Translations under genes and position numbers: made by a program
Shown here: piece after piece, positions 17,946-26,400 of the stretch
Position numbering within the stretch: the stretch's first letter is position 1
How the letters are laid out: every line of letters begins with the position of its first letter
Source: Ignisphaera aggregans DSM 17230
GTDB lineage: Archaea; Thermoproteota; Thermoprotei_A; Sulfolobales; Ignisphaeraceae
Direction of reading: 5' to 3'
Length of the DNA stretch: 64,000 nucleotides
Assembly (NCBI GenBank): GCA_000145985.1
Contig: CP002098.1
Location: 1,344,501-1,408,500 of the forward strand
Notes under the pieces: generated by a model
Database searches by the model: none
What the model was told of the DNA's origin: nothing
The model's input: only the letters and a program-made list of their open reading frames with translations

Positions 17946-18557
17946 TTGGGTGACCGACTTCTAATGGTGTCGATAATAGATAGAGGTATAAGTGAAGGAG
18001 TTCTTCAGTTAAAGGATGGTAAACTAGAGCTTGTTTCACCATTGGATTTTATAATGATATTAGAAGATATGGGCATAGACACTACATACCTAAGTAATTA
18101 TATATCTTGGCAAGAATTTGAAAACTATGTTGCAGATCAATTTACGAGATATGGTTGGGAGACAATTGTAGAATATCACCATAGACGTATAGAGACATTT
18201 CAGGTCGATGTCATAGCAGTGAATATAATTAAAAAACTAGCCTTATTTATTGAATGTAAACATTGGCATAAAGAGATTTTTGGGCAAAGAACTTTGGAAA
18301 ATATAACATTTGATCATATTAGACGTATAGAGAAATACCTTAAGGTGTGTGAATGGGTTGTATTAAATATTCCGTATCTAAGGAAAATTAGATATATTTT
18401 ACCAATGATTATAACCCTTAGAAGATTTTCTACAAAGGTATTTCAAGGGATACCTATTATCTCAATTAGATATCTACATGATTTTATCTTAAATATTGAT
18501 GTATATATAGATTCACTGGATCTTAAGCTATATGAAAATAGATGTTATATAGAATAG
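17946..18557 (+). CDS. PD-(D/E)XK nuclease-like protein, N-terminus uncertain
   Basis: Restriction-endonuclease-fold protein of the Mrr/archaeal type. The core is ISWQEFENYVADQFTRYGWE, then FQVDVIAV with the Asp, then LALFIECKHW with Glu-x-Lys, giving D...ExK, and a conserved QRTLENITFDH helix. Function in vivo is unknown. The only canonical start is TTG 17946, but the frame is open and protein-like back to 17835. A strong GGGGGTG (17848-17854) stands seven bases before an ATA codon at 17862. The real protein is probably about 28 residues longer. Convergent with the MEMO gene. Confidence 0.7.
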   Translation: MGDRLLMVSIIDRGISEGVLQLKDGKLELVSPLDFIMILEDMGIDTTYLSNYISWQEFENYVADQFTRYGWETIVEYHHRRIETFQVDVIAVNIIKKLALFIECKHWHKEIFGQRTLENITFDHIRRIEKYLKVCEWVVLNIPYLRKIRYILPMIITLRRFSTKVFQGIPIISIRYLHDFILNIDVYIDSLDLKLYENRCYIE

Positions 18558-18563
18558 AGAATG

Positions 18564-19472
18564 TTATTTATAGAAAACTATCGATGCATATCCAACAACA
18601 ATATCCTCATCCCCAGTGATATCTGCTGAGTGATAATATTTTAGTAATGATGCACGAGCACCATTTATTTTTGAATACTCCATCAGTATTGCAATAGCGC
18701 CATATCCACATACTGTAGCATTATATTTATCTATTAATGATAAAAACCTCCTTGTATCTAGGTTAACTATTGCTTCAATAAACATAAGATCAAGCTTTCT
18801 AACATTTGCTGCAATATTTTCGTAGAATATTGTATAACCATAGAGATCTCCATGATGTGTAAAATCGGATGAGGCTAAGACAACAAACCTTCTATCATCC
18901 TCATTTATTGCTTTATTTAATGCTTTTGAAAATGTTGTTGCTTCCTCCTCTGTAATATCCCTGACTACTATTGGAACCAAACTAAATTTATTTCCGTATA
19001 AATATTGAAGAAAAGGTAATTGGACCTCTACGGAATGTTCTCTCGTATGGGCAAGAGCATCATCATCTAGATTTGGATAATAATTCTTTAATCTATTTAT
19101 GAAATTAATATCCACATCTATTTCTCCTAGTGGTGTAGACCATCGTTTATAGTAAGTAGTTGTAGTGATTTTACCTCCAAATCCTGTATGATTTGTTCCC
19201 ATAATTACTACAACATCTATATTGTCAATATGTTCTCCTAGCTCCTTATATAGCCAAGCTGCACAAAATCCTGAGTATCCATATCCTGCATGGGGAACAA
19301 CACCCCCGATGATATGTTTTTGTCCTTTTTTTGATCCAACAATAGGTAGCGAACCTGGCCCTTTTGCACTATCTTTAAACATTTTTTCTATTTCCTTTAT
19401 TAGTGATGTTCGTGAAATGGGGTAAAACCCCCATATAGCAGCTTGAGGCTCACGTATCTCCATCAAGGGCAT
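18564..19472 (-). CDS. MEMO family protein (AMMECR1-linked, DUF52)
   Basis: Homologue of human MEMO, a dioxygenase-fold protein whose archaeal role is unknown and which is linked in other genomes with AMMECR1 or radical-SAM partners. It has REPQAAIWGFYP, VVPHAGYGYSGFCAA with a metal-site His, GTNHTGFG, a second His in REHSVEVQLPFLQYL, SSDFTHHG and the final Cys in ATVCGYGAI. These give the His-His-Cys metal triad of the family. Full length at 302 aa. A second gene of the same strand, the aldo/keto reductase, lies 31 bp upstream. Confidence 0.9.
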   Translation of the reverse strand: MPLMEIREPQAAIWGFYPISRTSLIKEIEKMFKDSAKGPGSLPIVGSKKGQKHIIGGVVPHAGYGYSGFCAAWLYKELGEHIDNIDVVVIMGTNHTGFGGKITTTTYYKRWSTPLGEIDVDINFINRLKNYYPNLDDDALAHTREHSVEVQLPFLQYLYGNKFSLVPIVVRDITEEEATTFSKALNKAINEDDRRFVVLASSDFTHHGDLYGYTIFYENIAANVRKLDLMFIEAIVNLDTRRFLSLIDKYNATVCGYGAIAILMEYSKINGARASLLKYYHSADITGDEDIVVGYASIVFYK

Positions 19473-19503
19473 CCCTGTTAGTACTATTGTTCTGTTATAG
19501 AGT

Positions 19504-20322
19504 TTATAATGCTTCTAGAGTCTCTATATCATTTGTTGATAATCTCCAGCCAAGAGCTCCAGCGAATTCTTCTATATGTTGTATTGTCTCAGATTTTGGA
19601 ATTGCTGTGACATATGGTCTTGAAATTAAGTAGTTGAGGGCTACTTGAATAGGGGTCTTTCCATATTTATTTGCTATCCCTATAAGAATAGGATTTCTTG
19701 CTACAGCACCACGTTCAATTGGTGTATATGCTTGTAGTGTAATTCTTTTCTCAATCATAAACTTAAGGAGATCCTTCTCCACCTTTTTATCAATAACACT
19801 ATATTTAACCTGATTTAAAACTATTTCAAATTTTGAAGTACTATGTATAGCTTTTTCAAGTTCTTTTAACTTAAAATTACTTACACCAATATATCTAGAA
19901 AATCCCTTAATTGCTAAGGTCTCGAGATATCTAATTTGAGTTTCAATTGGGATATACTCATTTGGCCAGTGAATTAATACCAAATCTACATAGCTTATGT
20001 CTAATCTTTGTAGACTTCTAGTCATAGCCCTAATCACAGTGTCTTCGTCTGTAAATCGATGTGGTAATAGCTTTGTAATAACAAATACTCTATCACGTCC
20101 AACTTTCTTAATAACTCTTCCTACAAGTTCTTCTGCAAGCCCATCCCCATAAGATTCTGCTGTATCAATAACATTAATCCCTCTTTCAATAGCATAGACC
20201 AGAGCGTCCTCTGCTTTCTTATAGTCACGAATTCCCCATGTTCCAATACCTATTGCAGATATTTTTTCATTGGTATTGCCAAGAGGTTTTAGATCTTCAT
20301 AATCTATAGCAAATTTTGGCAT
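19504..20322 (-). CDS. Aldo/keto reductase
   Basis: NAD(P)H-dependent carbonyl reductase with a TIM barrel. The catalytic tetrad is visible: Asp and Tyr in VIDTAESYGDG near residue 50, Lys in FVITKLLPH, His in LVLIHWPNE. Cofactor residues are in the C-terminal AIPKSETIQHIEEF. Length (272 aa) is that of compact prokaryotic members. Substrate unknown. It is probably cotranscribed with MEMO downstream. Confidence 0.9.
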   Translation of the reverse strand: MPKFAIDYEDLKPLGNTNEKISAIGIGTWGIRDYKKAEDALVYAIERGINVIDTAESYGDGLAEELVGRVIKKVGRDRVFVITKLLPHRFTDEDTVIRAMTRSLQRLDISYVDLVLIHWPNEYIPIETQIRYLETLAIKGFSRYIGVSNFKLKELEKAIHSTSKFEIVLNQVKYSVIDKKVEKDLLKFMIEKRITLQAYTPIERGAVARNPILIGIANKYGKTPIQVALNYLISRPYVTAIPKSETIQHIEEFAGALGWRLSTNDIETLEAL

Positions 20323-20383
20323 ATCTTCTCACAGATTAAAAATTCATAAACTTTAAAAATATTTATATCTATAGATGATTAAT

Positions 20384-20440
20384 ATATGATGAATGGTGAC
20401 GGTAATGACCTTAGGATGATTAAATACGCTTCGCTGATAC
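20384..20440 (+). ncRNA. C/D box guide sRNA
   Basis: C box ATGATGA (20386-20392), 12-nt guide ATGGTGACGGTA, D' variant ATGA, 7-nt spacer, C' variant ATGATTA, guide ending ACGCTTCG, perfect D CTGA (20434-20437). Outer boxes are perfect and inner boxes degenerate, as often in archaeal sRNAs. It lies in the gap between two reverse-strand genes with a TATA-like CTTTAAAAAT at 20351-20360. Targets not identified. Confidence 0.7.
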
Positions 20441-20486
20441 TTTAAACCATTACCCTTTGAATATCCATTTACATATAGAAGATAGT

Positions 20487-21380
20487 TTATTGAATTATTT
20501 TATAATGTTTAAGAGCTTCCCTAAGTCTTATAATTTCCTTAGATACTTCCTCTATACTTGGAGTATGTATAAAATAGTTATCAGTAAGAGCTACAATACA
20601 TGTAATATGTCTATCTAGTTTCTTGGCCATGTTCATGAATTGTGATACATGGCTATATCTCGATATAGCTATGAGTAGGAATGATTTTTTCGTAGCAATA
20701 TCAAATACAAACCTGTCAATTTCTTCTTCTCCTAGAGATATCATGTCTATTCCAATAGAAAGCTTATTGTTAATAGATATAATTTCCTCGACAAGATCTA
20801 ATAACTCTTTTTGAAAGTTTTTTATAAAGAGGATTATAGGTATTTTGATATCGTGGAATAGATAATCAAAAGATTCAACAATATACATTTTCTTATAACC
20901 ATATTTGAATTGCTTTTCGCTGTAAAGGTTTGATAAAATATTATCGATGTACACAATATACTTAGCATTTATTCTATTTGTACCAAAGCTATTGAGAACC
21001 CCTTTATTATAGAATAGCAGTACATTGGCAACATTAGGTAAAGTAAATAGCTCTTTATCCTCATAGTATAGGTGTTTAGCTAAGGATAGGAAGGAAGGTA
21101 TTATAGCTATGTCAACTCTTATTTGATGTATATATTCTAGAAATGCATTACTATAGTAGTCTGGATCCTTGTAAAATATGTCATTGAGGATTTGATATCT
21201 ATTTTCCTTCCTCTCAATTAATCTAAGAATCTCAAGAAACTCTATATAAAACTTCTCTATATCTTTATAGATACACAATGGTATTAATTCAAAAACTTTA
21301 AGATATTCTATATCACTACATGAATCTCTATTATTAGAGATTGGACCGATGTATGTAAGAAGTATATTAGTTGTATTCAT
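20487..21380 (-). CDS. Hypothetical protein in three-gene unknown cluster
   Basis: I do not recognise this protein of about 297 residues. It is rich in Ile, Leu, Tyr and Lys with alternating strands and helices, like an alpha/beta P-loop-type or Rossmann-like fold but without a Walker motif. MNTTNILLTYIGPIS at the N-terminus resembles a first beta strand. ATG 21380 has GAGGT seven bases upstream and removes an otherwise odd overlap with the preceding gene, so it is preferred over ATG 21422. It follows the gene at 21391-22119 by 10 bp and is surely cotranscribed with it. Confidence 0.6.
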   Translation of the reverse strand: MNTTNILLTYIGPISNNRDSCSDIEYLKVFELIPLCIYKDIEKFYIEFLEILRLIERKENRYQILNDIFYKDPDYYSNAFLEYIHQIRVDIAIIPSFLSLAKHLYYEDKELFTLPNVANVLLFYNKGVLNSFGTNRINAKYIVYIDNILSNLYSEKQFKYGYKKMYIVESFDYLFHDIKIPIILFIKNFQKELLDLVEEIISINNKLSIGIDMISLGEEEIDRFVFDIATKKSFLLIAISRYSHVSQFMNMAKKLDRHITCIVALTDNYFIHTPSIEEVSKEIIRLREALKHYKIIQ

Positions 21381-21390
21381 CAGGAATACC

Positions 21391-22119
21391 TCATGTACAA
21401 GTATCATTAATAATGAGCACATATGCTATAGCATCATTAACTTTAATTGTAATAGGAATATATCCTCCGTGTAATACTAGCAATGGTATAGCATTAAAGG
21501 GGCCTATGATCAAGTTGTTTAGTATTCTAATACCAAATATGGATATATTCTGAGTTGGCATTATTATACCTATGGATCTAGAATCTAGCTTTAGATACTC
21601 ATTTACTCTTACTAATAAAATTTCTGTAGGGTTAACTACATATCTACTTTGTTGTGGTATAGATCTAGACACCTTCTTAAGTATCTCTATATTATCTTGT
21701 TCCTCACCAATTTGTACCCCTTCATTAGTTGCCAACATCTTACCTAAGCTAGTAAGATATATCATGTCCTTTAACTCATTAGATAAAGTATCGAATTCTT
21801 TTGCTTTTGTTATGAGTCCCAATACCTCTAGCTTCTGGATTCTGCTATCCAACTCTTTTTCAGCTAAATTAGAGCTCATTGCATTTAATAGTTCCTCAGG
21901 AATAAGATCTCTTACTATTGGAAACATTAATGAAGATTTCCATCGAGGTGCTAATAATGAAATTGATGTGATCACTTTAATTTCATCTAGTGATGCTTTC
22001 CCATGATATTTCTCGTAGATAAACCTAAGAATATGATAGTCAATAGGATCTAACAAAGAGAAGTTTGGTAATATTCCTTCCACTCTATTTAGGGTTAGAA
22101 TTTGTATCTCCATATACAC
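21391..22119 (-). CDS. Hypothetical protein with winged-helix-like N-terminus
   Basis: A 242-residue protein of unknown role. Residues 20-125 contain DPIDYHILRFIYEKYHGKASLDEI, then helices and LEVLGLITKAKEF, a pattern suggesting a winged-helix module. The C-terminal part (IGIIMPTQNISIFGIRILNN, VLHGGYIPITIKV) is strand-rich. This could be a regulator fused to a ligand-binding domain, which is inference from pattern only. It is the middle gene of three unassigned genes read in the same direction. Confidence 0.55.
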   Translation of the reverse strand: MYMEIQILTLNRVEGILPNFSLLDPIDYHILRFIYEKYHGKASLDEIKVITSISLLAPRWKSSLMFPIVRDLIPEELLNAMSSNLAEKELDSRIQKLEVLGLITKAKEFDTLSNELKDMIYLTSLGKMLATNEGVQIGEEQDNIEILKKVSRSIPQQSRYVVNPTEILLVRVNEYLKLDSRSIGIIMPTQNISIFGIRILNNLIIGPFNAIPLLVLHGGYIPITIKVNDAIAYVLIINDTCT

Positions 22120-22221
22120 TTACCCCTAATAACCTTATAATTATAGGTCATCACTCAATGGCTATGTATCCTACTTTAGACTAATGTTTGGAAACCCTTA
22201 ATTAGCTTACCGTTCCTGAAA

Positions 22222-23097
22222 TCAATATATGTATACATATATTTTTTCTATCCTATGGATAATAGGATTGAGAATAGAGCTAAGCCAAACTCTATTGCTA
22301 TTTATTGATCCATATTCAGATAGTCCATTCTTTGGAGATATGATATAGCAAGTCTCTATATACGGAGTCTTCATATACATGATGAATTTTGTTAAAGCTT
22401 CAAAATACTGTCTCTGTGGTATTGGACTCCATAGATAATATGATTGGTTAATCCTACGATGTAATTTAATTGGAGATATACAACTCCATATCTCAATTAT
22501 CATATGTTTCTTCAGCTTAGAATTATCATTTAGAAAACCTAGGAGCTGTTCAACATTAGGAAAAATGAACTCCTTATTTGTTGCGTCATGAGTGGATAAA
22601 CATGTTAATGGATTGCAAATATCATGAGTTTCACAATTTATTTTCATGATAGTATCAGAATCATTTTTAATATTTACATTATTGTTTGGTGAAGGTATTA
22701 ATATCTTAAAAAGATCCTCCACATAGCATGTACTCATTGACATCTTAGTATCTAGTGATAAAATTATGTTATTGTATGGTATAGGGTGATTTCTTGGAAT
22801 AACTATTGTAGGGATATAGAAAATCAATTCCTCATAAAATAGCTCGGTATCAAAAAGAAAGAGAAACTCATATTCATCTTTAAACAGCTTTTTAATTTTG
22901 CTAAAAATTAATAGTACATCATTAACAAAAAGATCAAAGTCTAGGGGATCTGAAGGGTTGATTCTCTCTATAAAAATGAGATATGAGTAAGGGATAAATA
23001 ATAGATTGTAATTTCTTATGAGGAGATAAGGAGCAATACTTATGGGTGGAAACAAAACAGATTCTTTCCTATTATCATGTCTAACAATATTATTCAA
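22222..23097 (-). CDS. Hypothetical protein, first gene of unknown cluster; start unresolved
   Basis: Unrecognised, 291 residues from TTG 23097. It has several Cys (CETHDICNPLTC near residues 155-165) and a C-terminal stretch IEIWSCISPIKLHR...YIISPKNGLSEYG. This faintly recalls the DUF5591 domain of archaeosine-synthase-like proteins, a weak guess. The frame is open upstream to 23244 and reads protein-like (FIIKNLDDLWLFHKIIRQL) with no ATG/GTG/TTG, and no ribosome binding site precedes TTG 23097. The true N-terminus may be longer with a non-canonical start, or the gene may be decaying. Confidence 0.5.
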   Translation of the reverse strand: MNNIVRHDNRKESVLFPPISIAPYLLIRNYNLLFIPYSYLIFIERINPSDPLDFDLFVNDVLLIFSKIKKLFKDEYEFLFLFDTELFYEELIFYIPTIVIPRNHPIPYNNIILSLDTKMSMSTCYVEDLFKILIPSPNNNVNIKNDSDTIMKINCETHDICNPLTCLSTHDATNKEFIFPNVEQLLGFLNDNSKLKKHMIIEIWSCISPIKLHRRINQSYYLWSPIPQRQYFEALTKFIMYMKTPYIETCYIISPKNGLSEYGSINSNRVWLSSILNPIIHRIEKIYVYIY

Positions 23098-23257
23098 TTG
23101 CCGAATAATTTTATGGAATAACCATAAGTCATCGAGATTCTTAATAATGAAATATCTAGAAATCCTATTAGTGCTTAGATTTAGATATCTAGATAATATT
23201 AATGTTGTAGATAGGAGGGATAATTTAGGTAGTATATTAGATCCCTAGATCATCAGG

Positions 23258-23268
23258 ATTTATATAAC
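23258..23268 (+). promoter_or_regulatory. TATA box for C/D sRNA at 23291
   Basis: ATTTATATAAC is centred about 27 bases before the inferred RNA 5' end. The reverse complement also reads as a TATA box, which would place a leftward start near 23238. Confidence 0.5.
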
Positions 23269-23290
23269 GTTAAAACATAATATTAGGGTT

Positions 23291-23345
23291 AGATGATGAA
23301 CAACGGCTGTGAGCTGAATATGATGAGCCGTGTTTAATCTGAATC
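23291..23345 (+). ncRNA. C/D box guide sRNA with four perfect boxes
   Basis: The cleanest guide RNA here: C ATGATGA (23293-23299), 14-nt guide ACAACGGCTGTGAG, D' CTGA (23314-23317), 2-nt spacer, C' ATGATGA (23320-23326), 12-nt guide GCCGTGTTTAAT, D CTGA (23339-23342). It has its own TATA box. The pairing targets would contain CTCACAGCCGTTGT and ATTAAACACGGC; I cannot place them in rRNA or tRNA from memory. Confidence 0.88.
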
Positions 23346-23503
23346 ATATTCTCCATATTAGTTGAATTTCTTGATATTTGATTATTTGATATAGAGTAAT
23401 ATGCTTTTGGAAATAGTAGATACCTTATTTGATTAAGAACCTCTAAAAATGTTTAATGATTTTTAATCTGTGTAGAAGTAATAGAGTGTAGGTGAAGGTT
23501 TCA

Positions 23504-24034
23504 ATGAAGAAGATACACTTTGGTGATGATGGATATACTACTATATGTAATGAAAGAGTACCAAAATACTCGCTTGTTGTAGAATTCATTGGCGGTATAG
23601 ATGAGCTTGTATCGATATTAGGTTTGATTAGAGCATACATAGGGAATTATAGTGAATTAGCTGAAGTTCGAGAAGTTTTGAGGGAGATCCAAGTAAATTT
23701 AATGAATATAGCGAGTTCTGTTGCAACATGTAGTAGGGAGGTGGTATGTAGAGAGCATATCGATAGTATGGAGAGATATATAGAGGTATTGTGGAATAAT
23801 ATCATATCTAGATCAGAACCTAGACTTGTAATTCCTGGAGGAAGTATCGAATCGTCATTGATGCATATTGCTAGAGCTATATGTAGAAGAGTTGAGAGAC
23901 TAGGTGCAAAATTGCTACATGAGGGCCGTTTGGATAAAAATTCTTATATCTATCTCAATAGGTTATCCGATCTATTATATGTATATTCAAGATATATTGA
24001 TTTGATTAAACATGTACAGATAGAGTATCTATAA
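23504..24034 (+). CDS. PduO-type ATP:cob(I)alamin adenosyltransferase
   Basis: Makes adenosylcobalamin. The motifs GDDGYTTICNERVPK (ATP loop) at the N-terminus, VEFIGGIDELVSILGL near residue 25, VIPGGSIESSLMHIARAICRRVERLG near 110 and IYLNRLSDLLYVYSRYID near the end are those of the PduO family. ATG 23504 has GGTGAAGG upstream and is preferred over GTG 23492. The last codons overlap by 6 bp the 3' end of the convergent prenyltransferase gene. Confidence 0.88.
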   Translation: MKKIHFGDDGYTTICNERVPKYSLVVEFIGGIDELVSILGLIRAYIGNYSELAEVREVLREIQVNLMNIASSVATCSREVVCREHIDSMERYIEVLWNNIISRSEPRLVIPGGSIESSLMHIARAICRRVERLGAKLLHEGRLDKNSYIYLNRLSDLLYVYSRYIDLIKHVQIEYL

Positions 24035-24904
24035 CATTCTAGCTATTGCTTCTGCTAAAAAGGCTGAAATACCGATGAAGGCAGAGATTTTTAATATTCT
24101 TGTAGCTCTCCATGCGTCATCACTCTTTAGACTTCGTGCAACATATAGAGATAGTATAATTGTTATATCAACAAATATGGCTAGTACTAGATAATATATT
24201 GAATAGTTTAATATGAGGTATGGAATAAAGCTCAATCCTATTAATAGGAGGTAGATAGCTAGAGATGCATTATATGCGATATAGGGATTAAAAACTGTTG
24301 CCAAGGTCTTTATACCAAGTTTTCTATCACCCTCAACATCTTCTATACCCTTCAGAAACTCTCTCCCCAAGTTTAATAGAGTAGCGTATAGAGATACTAC
24401 TATAATATCCAGTTGTATCATCTTAGAGCTACTTTCAATGCCACTCAGTACACCACCAAATATTATTGCTAGACCAGTTAGGGAAGCAACAACAATATTT
24501 CCAATTAGTAAAACTTTTTTAAGTCTAATTGAGTAGAGATAAGCAAGAATAGAGGCTATAAAAGCTATTAATCCATTTAATGGAGATAAAAAAGCTGAGA
24601 TTATGATGCCTATAGCTGTTGTAAGAATAGCTATATATAAAGCCTCTATAGGGTTTATTATACCCGAGGGAATTGGTCTCCAAGGCTTATTAATCCTATC
24701 TACCTCTCTATCGATATAATCATTTATCGTATTAGCCCCAGCACCAACAAGAAAAGCTGCAATAAATAATAATATTACGCTATAAATACTTCTTCCATTA
24801 CATAGCAAATATCCAACAATAGATGCATAGCCAAGCGCAATATCATTCCCAATACGAAATAGTTTAGCTGTAGCAACAATCTTCCTACTGATATCACTAG
24901 ACAT
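24029..24904 (-). CDS. UbiA family DGGGP synthase
   Basis: Membrane prenyltransferase adding the second geranylgeranyl chain to make digeranylgeranylglyceryl phosphate, the core of archaeal lipids. The two Asp-rich prenyl-PP/Mg motifs are NDYIDREVDRINKPWRPIPSG near residue 62 and GREFLKGIEDVEGDRKLGIKT near 190, between about eight hydrophobic helices. The adjacent upstream gene is geranylgeranyl reductase, which supports a lipid role over quinone or haem prenylation. Confidence 0.9.
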   Translation of the reverse strand: MSSDISRKIVATAKLFRIGNDIALGYASIVGYLLCNGRSIYSVILLFIAAFLVGAGANTINDYIDREVDRINKPWRPIPSGIINPIEALYIAILTTAIGIIISAFLSPLNGLIAFIASILAYLYSIRLKKVLLIGNIVVASLTGLAIIFGGVLSGIESSSKMIQLDIIVVSLYATLLNLGREFLKGIEDVEGDRKLGIKTLATVFNPYIAYNASLAIYLLLIGLSFIPYLILNYSIYYLVLAIFVDITIILSLYVARSLKSDDAWRATRILKISAFIGISAFLAEAIARML

Positions 24905-24953
24905 TAGTTCTACCCTAATTGTTTCACTTCTATATCATAACAGTTATTGAATA

Positions 24954-26312
24954 CTATCCAAATGATTCACTAAGCCATTTCCTAAATTCTGTAAATAGAC
25001 TCTCCTCCTCTGTCTTCCATCTAATATAGTCAGATGGTGCAGAGGGATATCTTAAGTATAGTTCATAGGCTTTATCCATATACTGCTTAAGTCTATACAA
25101 CTTAGAGATAAATGTTGGTCTCCTAGCAAGTGATAGAATTGATTGAACTCTACTGAGTATCGATGATGATAAACTTCCCTTTGATCCAAGATCATAAACT
25201 TCAGAACCATCAATTAGTTTTGATCTAAAGATAAAGTTAAGATCGTTATTATCTAGATGCTGAAGGAACATTCGTGCTATATCCAATGAAGCTTGTTTAG
25301 CTCCATAGGCTCTATGATATCTTATATGATATATCCATAGATTCTCCATTGAGGCATTTCCCTTTTCAAATGCTTCACTAATTGTATCAGCAGCTAGTTT
25401 GGCACTAATCATCGCCGAACCTATTCCTCCACCATGTAGAGGATTAGCTGTTGCTGCTGCATCTCCAATGACTATGAAACCATTCCATACCATACAAGAA
25501 ATTGGTCTTCTAGTAGGAACTAAACCTCCTCCAGCATGGATTACCTCATGTATTCTACCCCCTAGTTTAGTCCTTATGTAGAGATCATAGTTCTTCTTAG
25601 GATTATGCAATAAATCTTTCCATTGAACACCTAGTCCTATATTATATACCCCTCTCTTTTTAGGAAATAACCACCAATAACCCCCGGGTGCAATATCTTT
25701 ATTGAGATATATATAAGCATATTCGTGATCTAAATCAATATCACCACTAACAATCTCTCTATATGTAACATTATAATCTTCTTTCGGTATTATTTCAGAG
25801 ACCCACCATTCCTTTGGTAAAGATCTTCTAACAACTGCTGAAACCCCCGATGCATCTATTACTACCTTTGAGTATAATATATGTTCAGATTCATTTCTAT
25901 TCTTAATAACTATGCCTTTAATCCATGAACCTTCAATTATTGGTTTAACAAAGAAATAACCTAAATACCCTTCAACCCCACTATTTATGGCCATTCTGTA
26001 GAGACGTAATCCAAAATTCTTTCTATTTAATGCATAGCCCTTGCCTATTACTGAGATAACGTGTTTTTCATCAGGTGAAACAATTTTAACACCATTAAAA
26101 ATATTTTCTCCATCAAAACCAATAATAGGTGGATCTAAGCCAAGCTCAATAAAATGGTGTTCTCCAATAGCATCACCACAAACCTTTTCACCAATGCTCT
26201 TTTCATCTTTCATCTCTACTAAGGCAACTTTAAAGCCCATCTTCGAAAGATTATATCCAGCAAAAAGCCCTGCTACACCTCCACCAACTATAACAACATC
26301 ATATGTAGACAC
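24954..26312 (-). CDS. Geranylgeranyl reductase family protein (archaeal lipid saturation)
   Basis: FAD-dependent reductase that saturates the isoprenoid chains of archaeal lipids. The N-terminus YDVVIVGGGVAGLFAGYNL is the dinucleotide-binding GxGxxG. EKVCGDAIGEH, then PKKRGVYNIGLGVQW, and FIVIGDAAATANPLHGGGIGSAM (second FAD motif) near residue 280 follow the GGR pattern. 452 aa. The GTG start is seven bases after GGTG. It lies 49 bp upstream of the DGGGP synthase, so consecutive lipid steps are encoded together. Confidence 0.9.
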   Translation of the reverse strand: MSTYDVVIVGGGVAGLFAGYNLSKMGFKVALVEMKDEKSIGEKVCGDAIGEHHFIELGLDPPIIGFDGENIFNGVKIVSPDEKHVISVIGKGYALNRKNFGLRLYRMAINSGVEGYLGYFFVKPIIEGSWIKGIVIKNRNESEHILYSKVVIDASGVSAVVRRSLPKEWWVSEIIPKEDYNVTYREIVSGDIDLDHEYAYIYLNKDIAPGGYWWLFPKKRGVYNIGLGVQWKDLLHNPKKNYDLYIRTKLGGRIHEVIHAGGGLVPTRRPISCMVWNGFIVIGDAAATANPLHGGGIGSAMISAKLAADTISEAFEKGNASMENLWIYHIRYHRAYGAKQASLDIARMFLQHLDNNDLNFIFRSKLIDGSEVYDLGSKGSLSSSILSRVQSILSLARRPTFISKLYRLKQYMDKAYELYLRYPSAPSDYIRWKTEEESLFTEFRKWLSESFG

Positions 26313-26400
26313 ATTAATACACCTTTTAAGGTAAAGATATGCTGTACGGTATTAAATAGCTTTCTCAAGCTCCTAAAATTCTATTGTATATGATAACATA

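Larger units (their letters stand above)
23098..23503. other. Gap between divergent genes
   Basis: Contains the open N-terminal extension of the reverse gene (down from 23244), a TATA-like box at 23258-23268 readable on both strands, and one C/D box RNA at 23291-23345. From 23346 to 23490 I see only AT-rich sequence. Confidence 0.5.

Noticed and set aside
23042-23248. Plus-strand 68-codon frame across the start of the unknown reverse gene
   Set aside because: The reverse-strand frame in the same place reads more like protein, and this frame has no ribosome site or motif.
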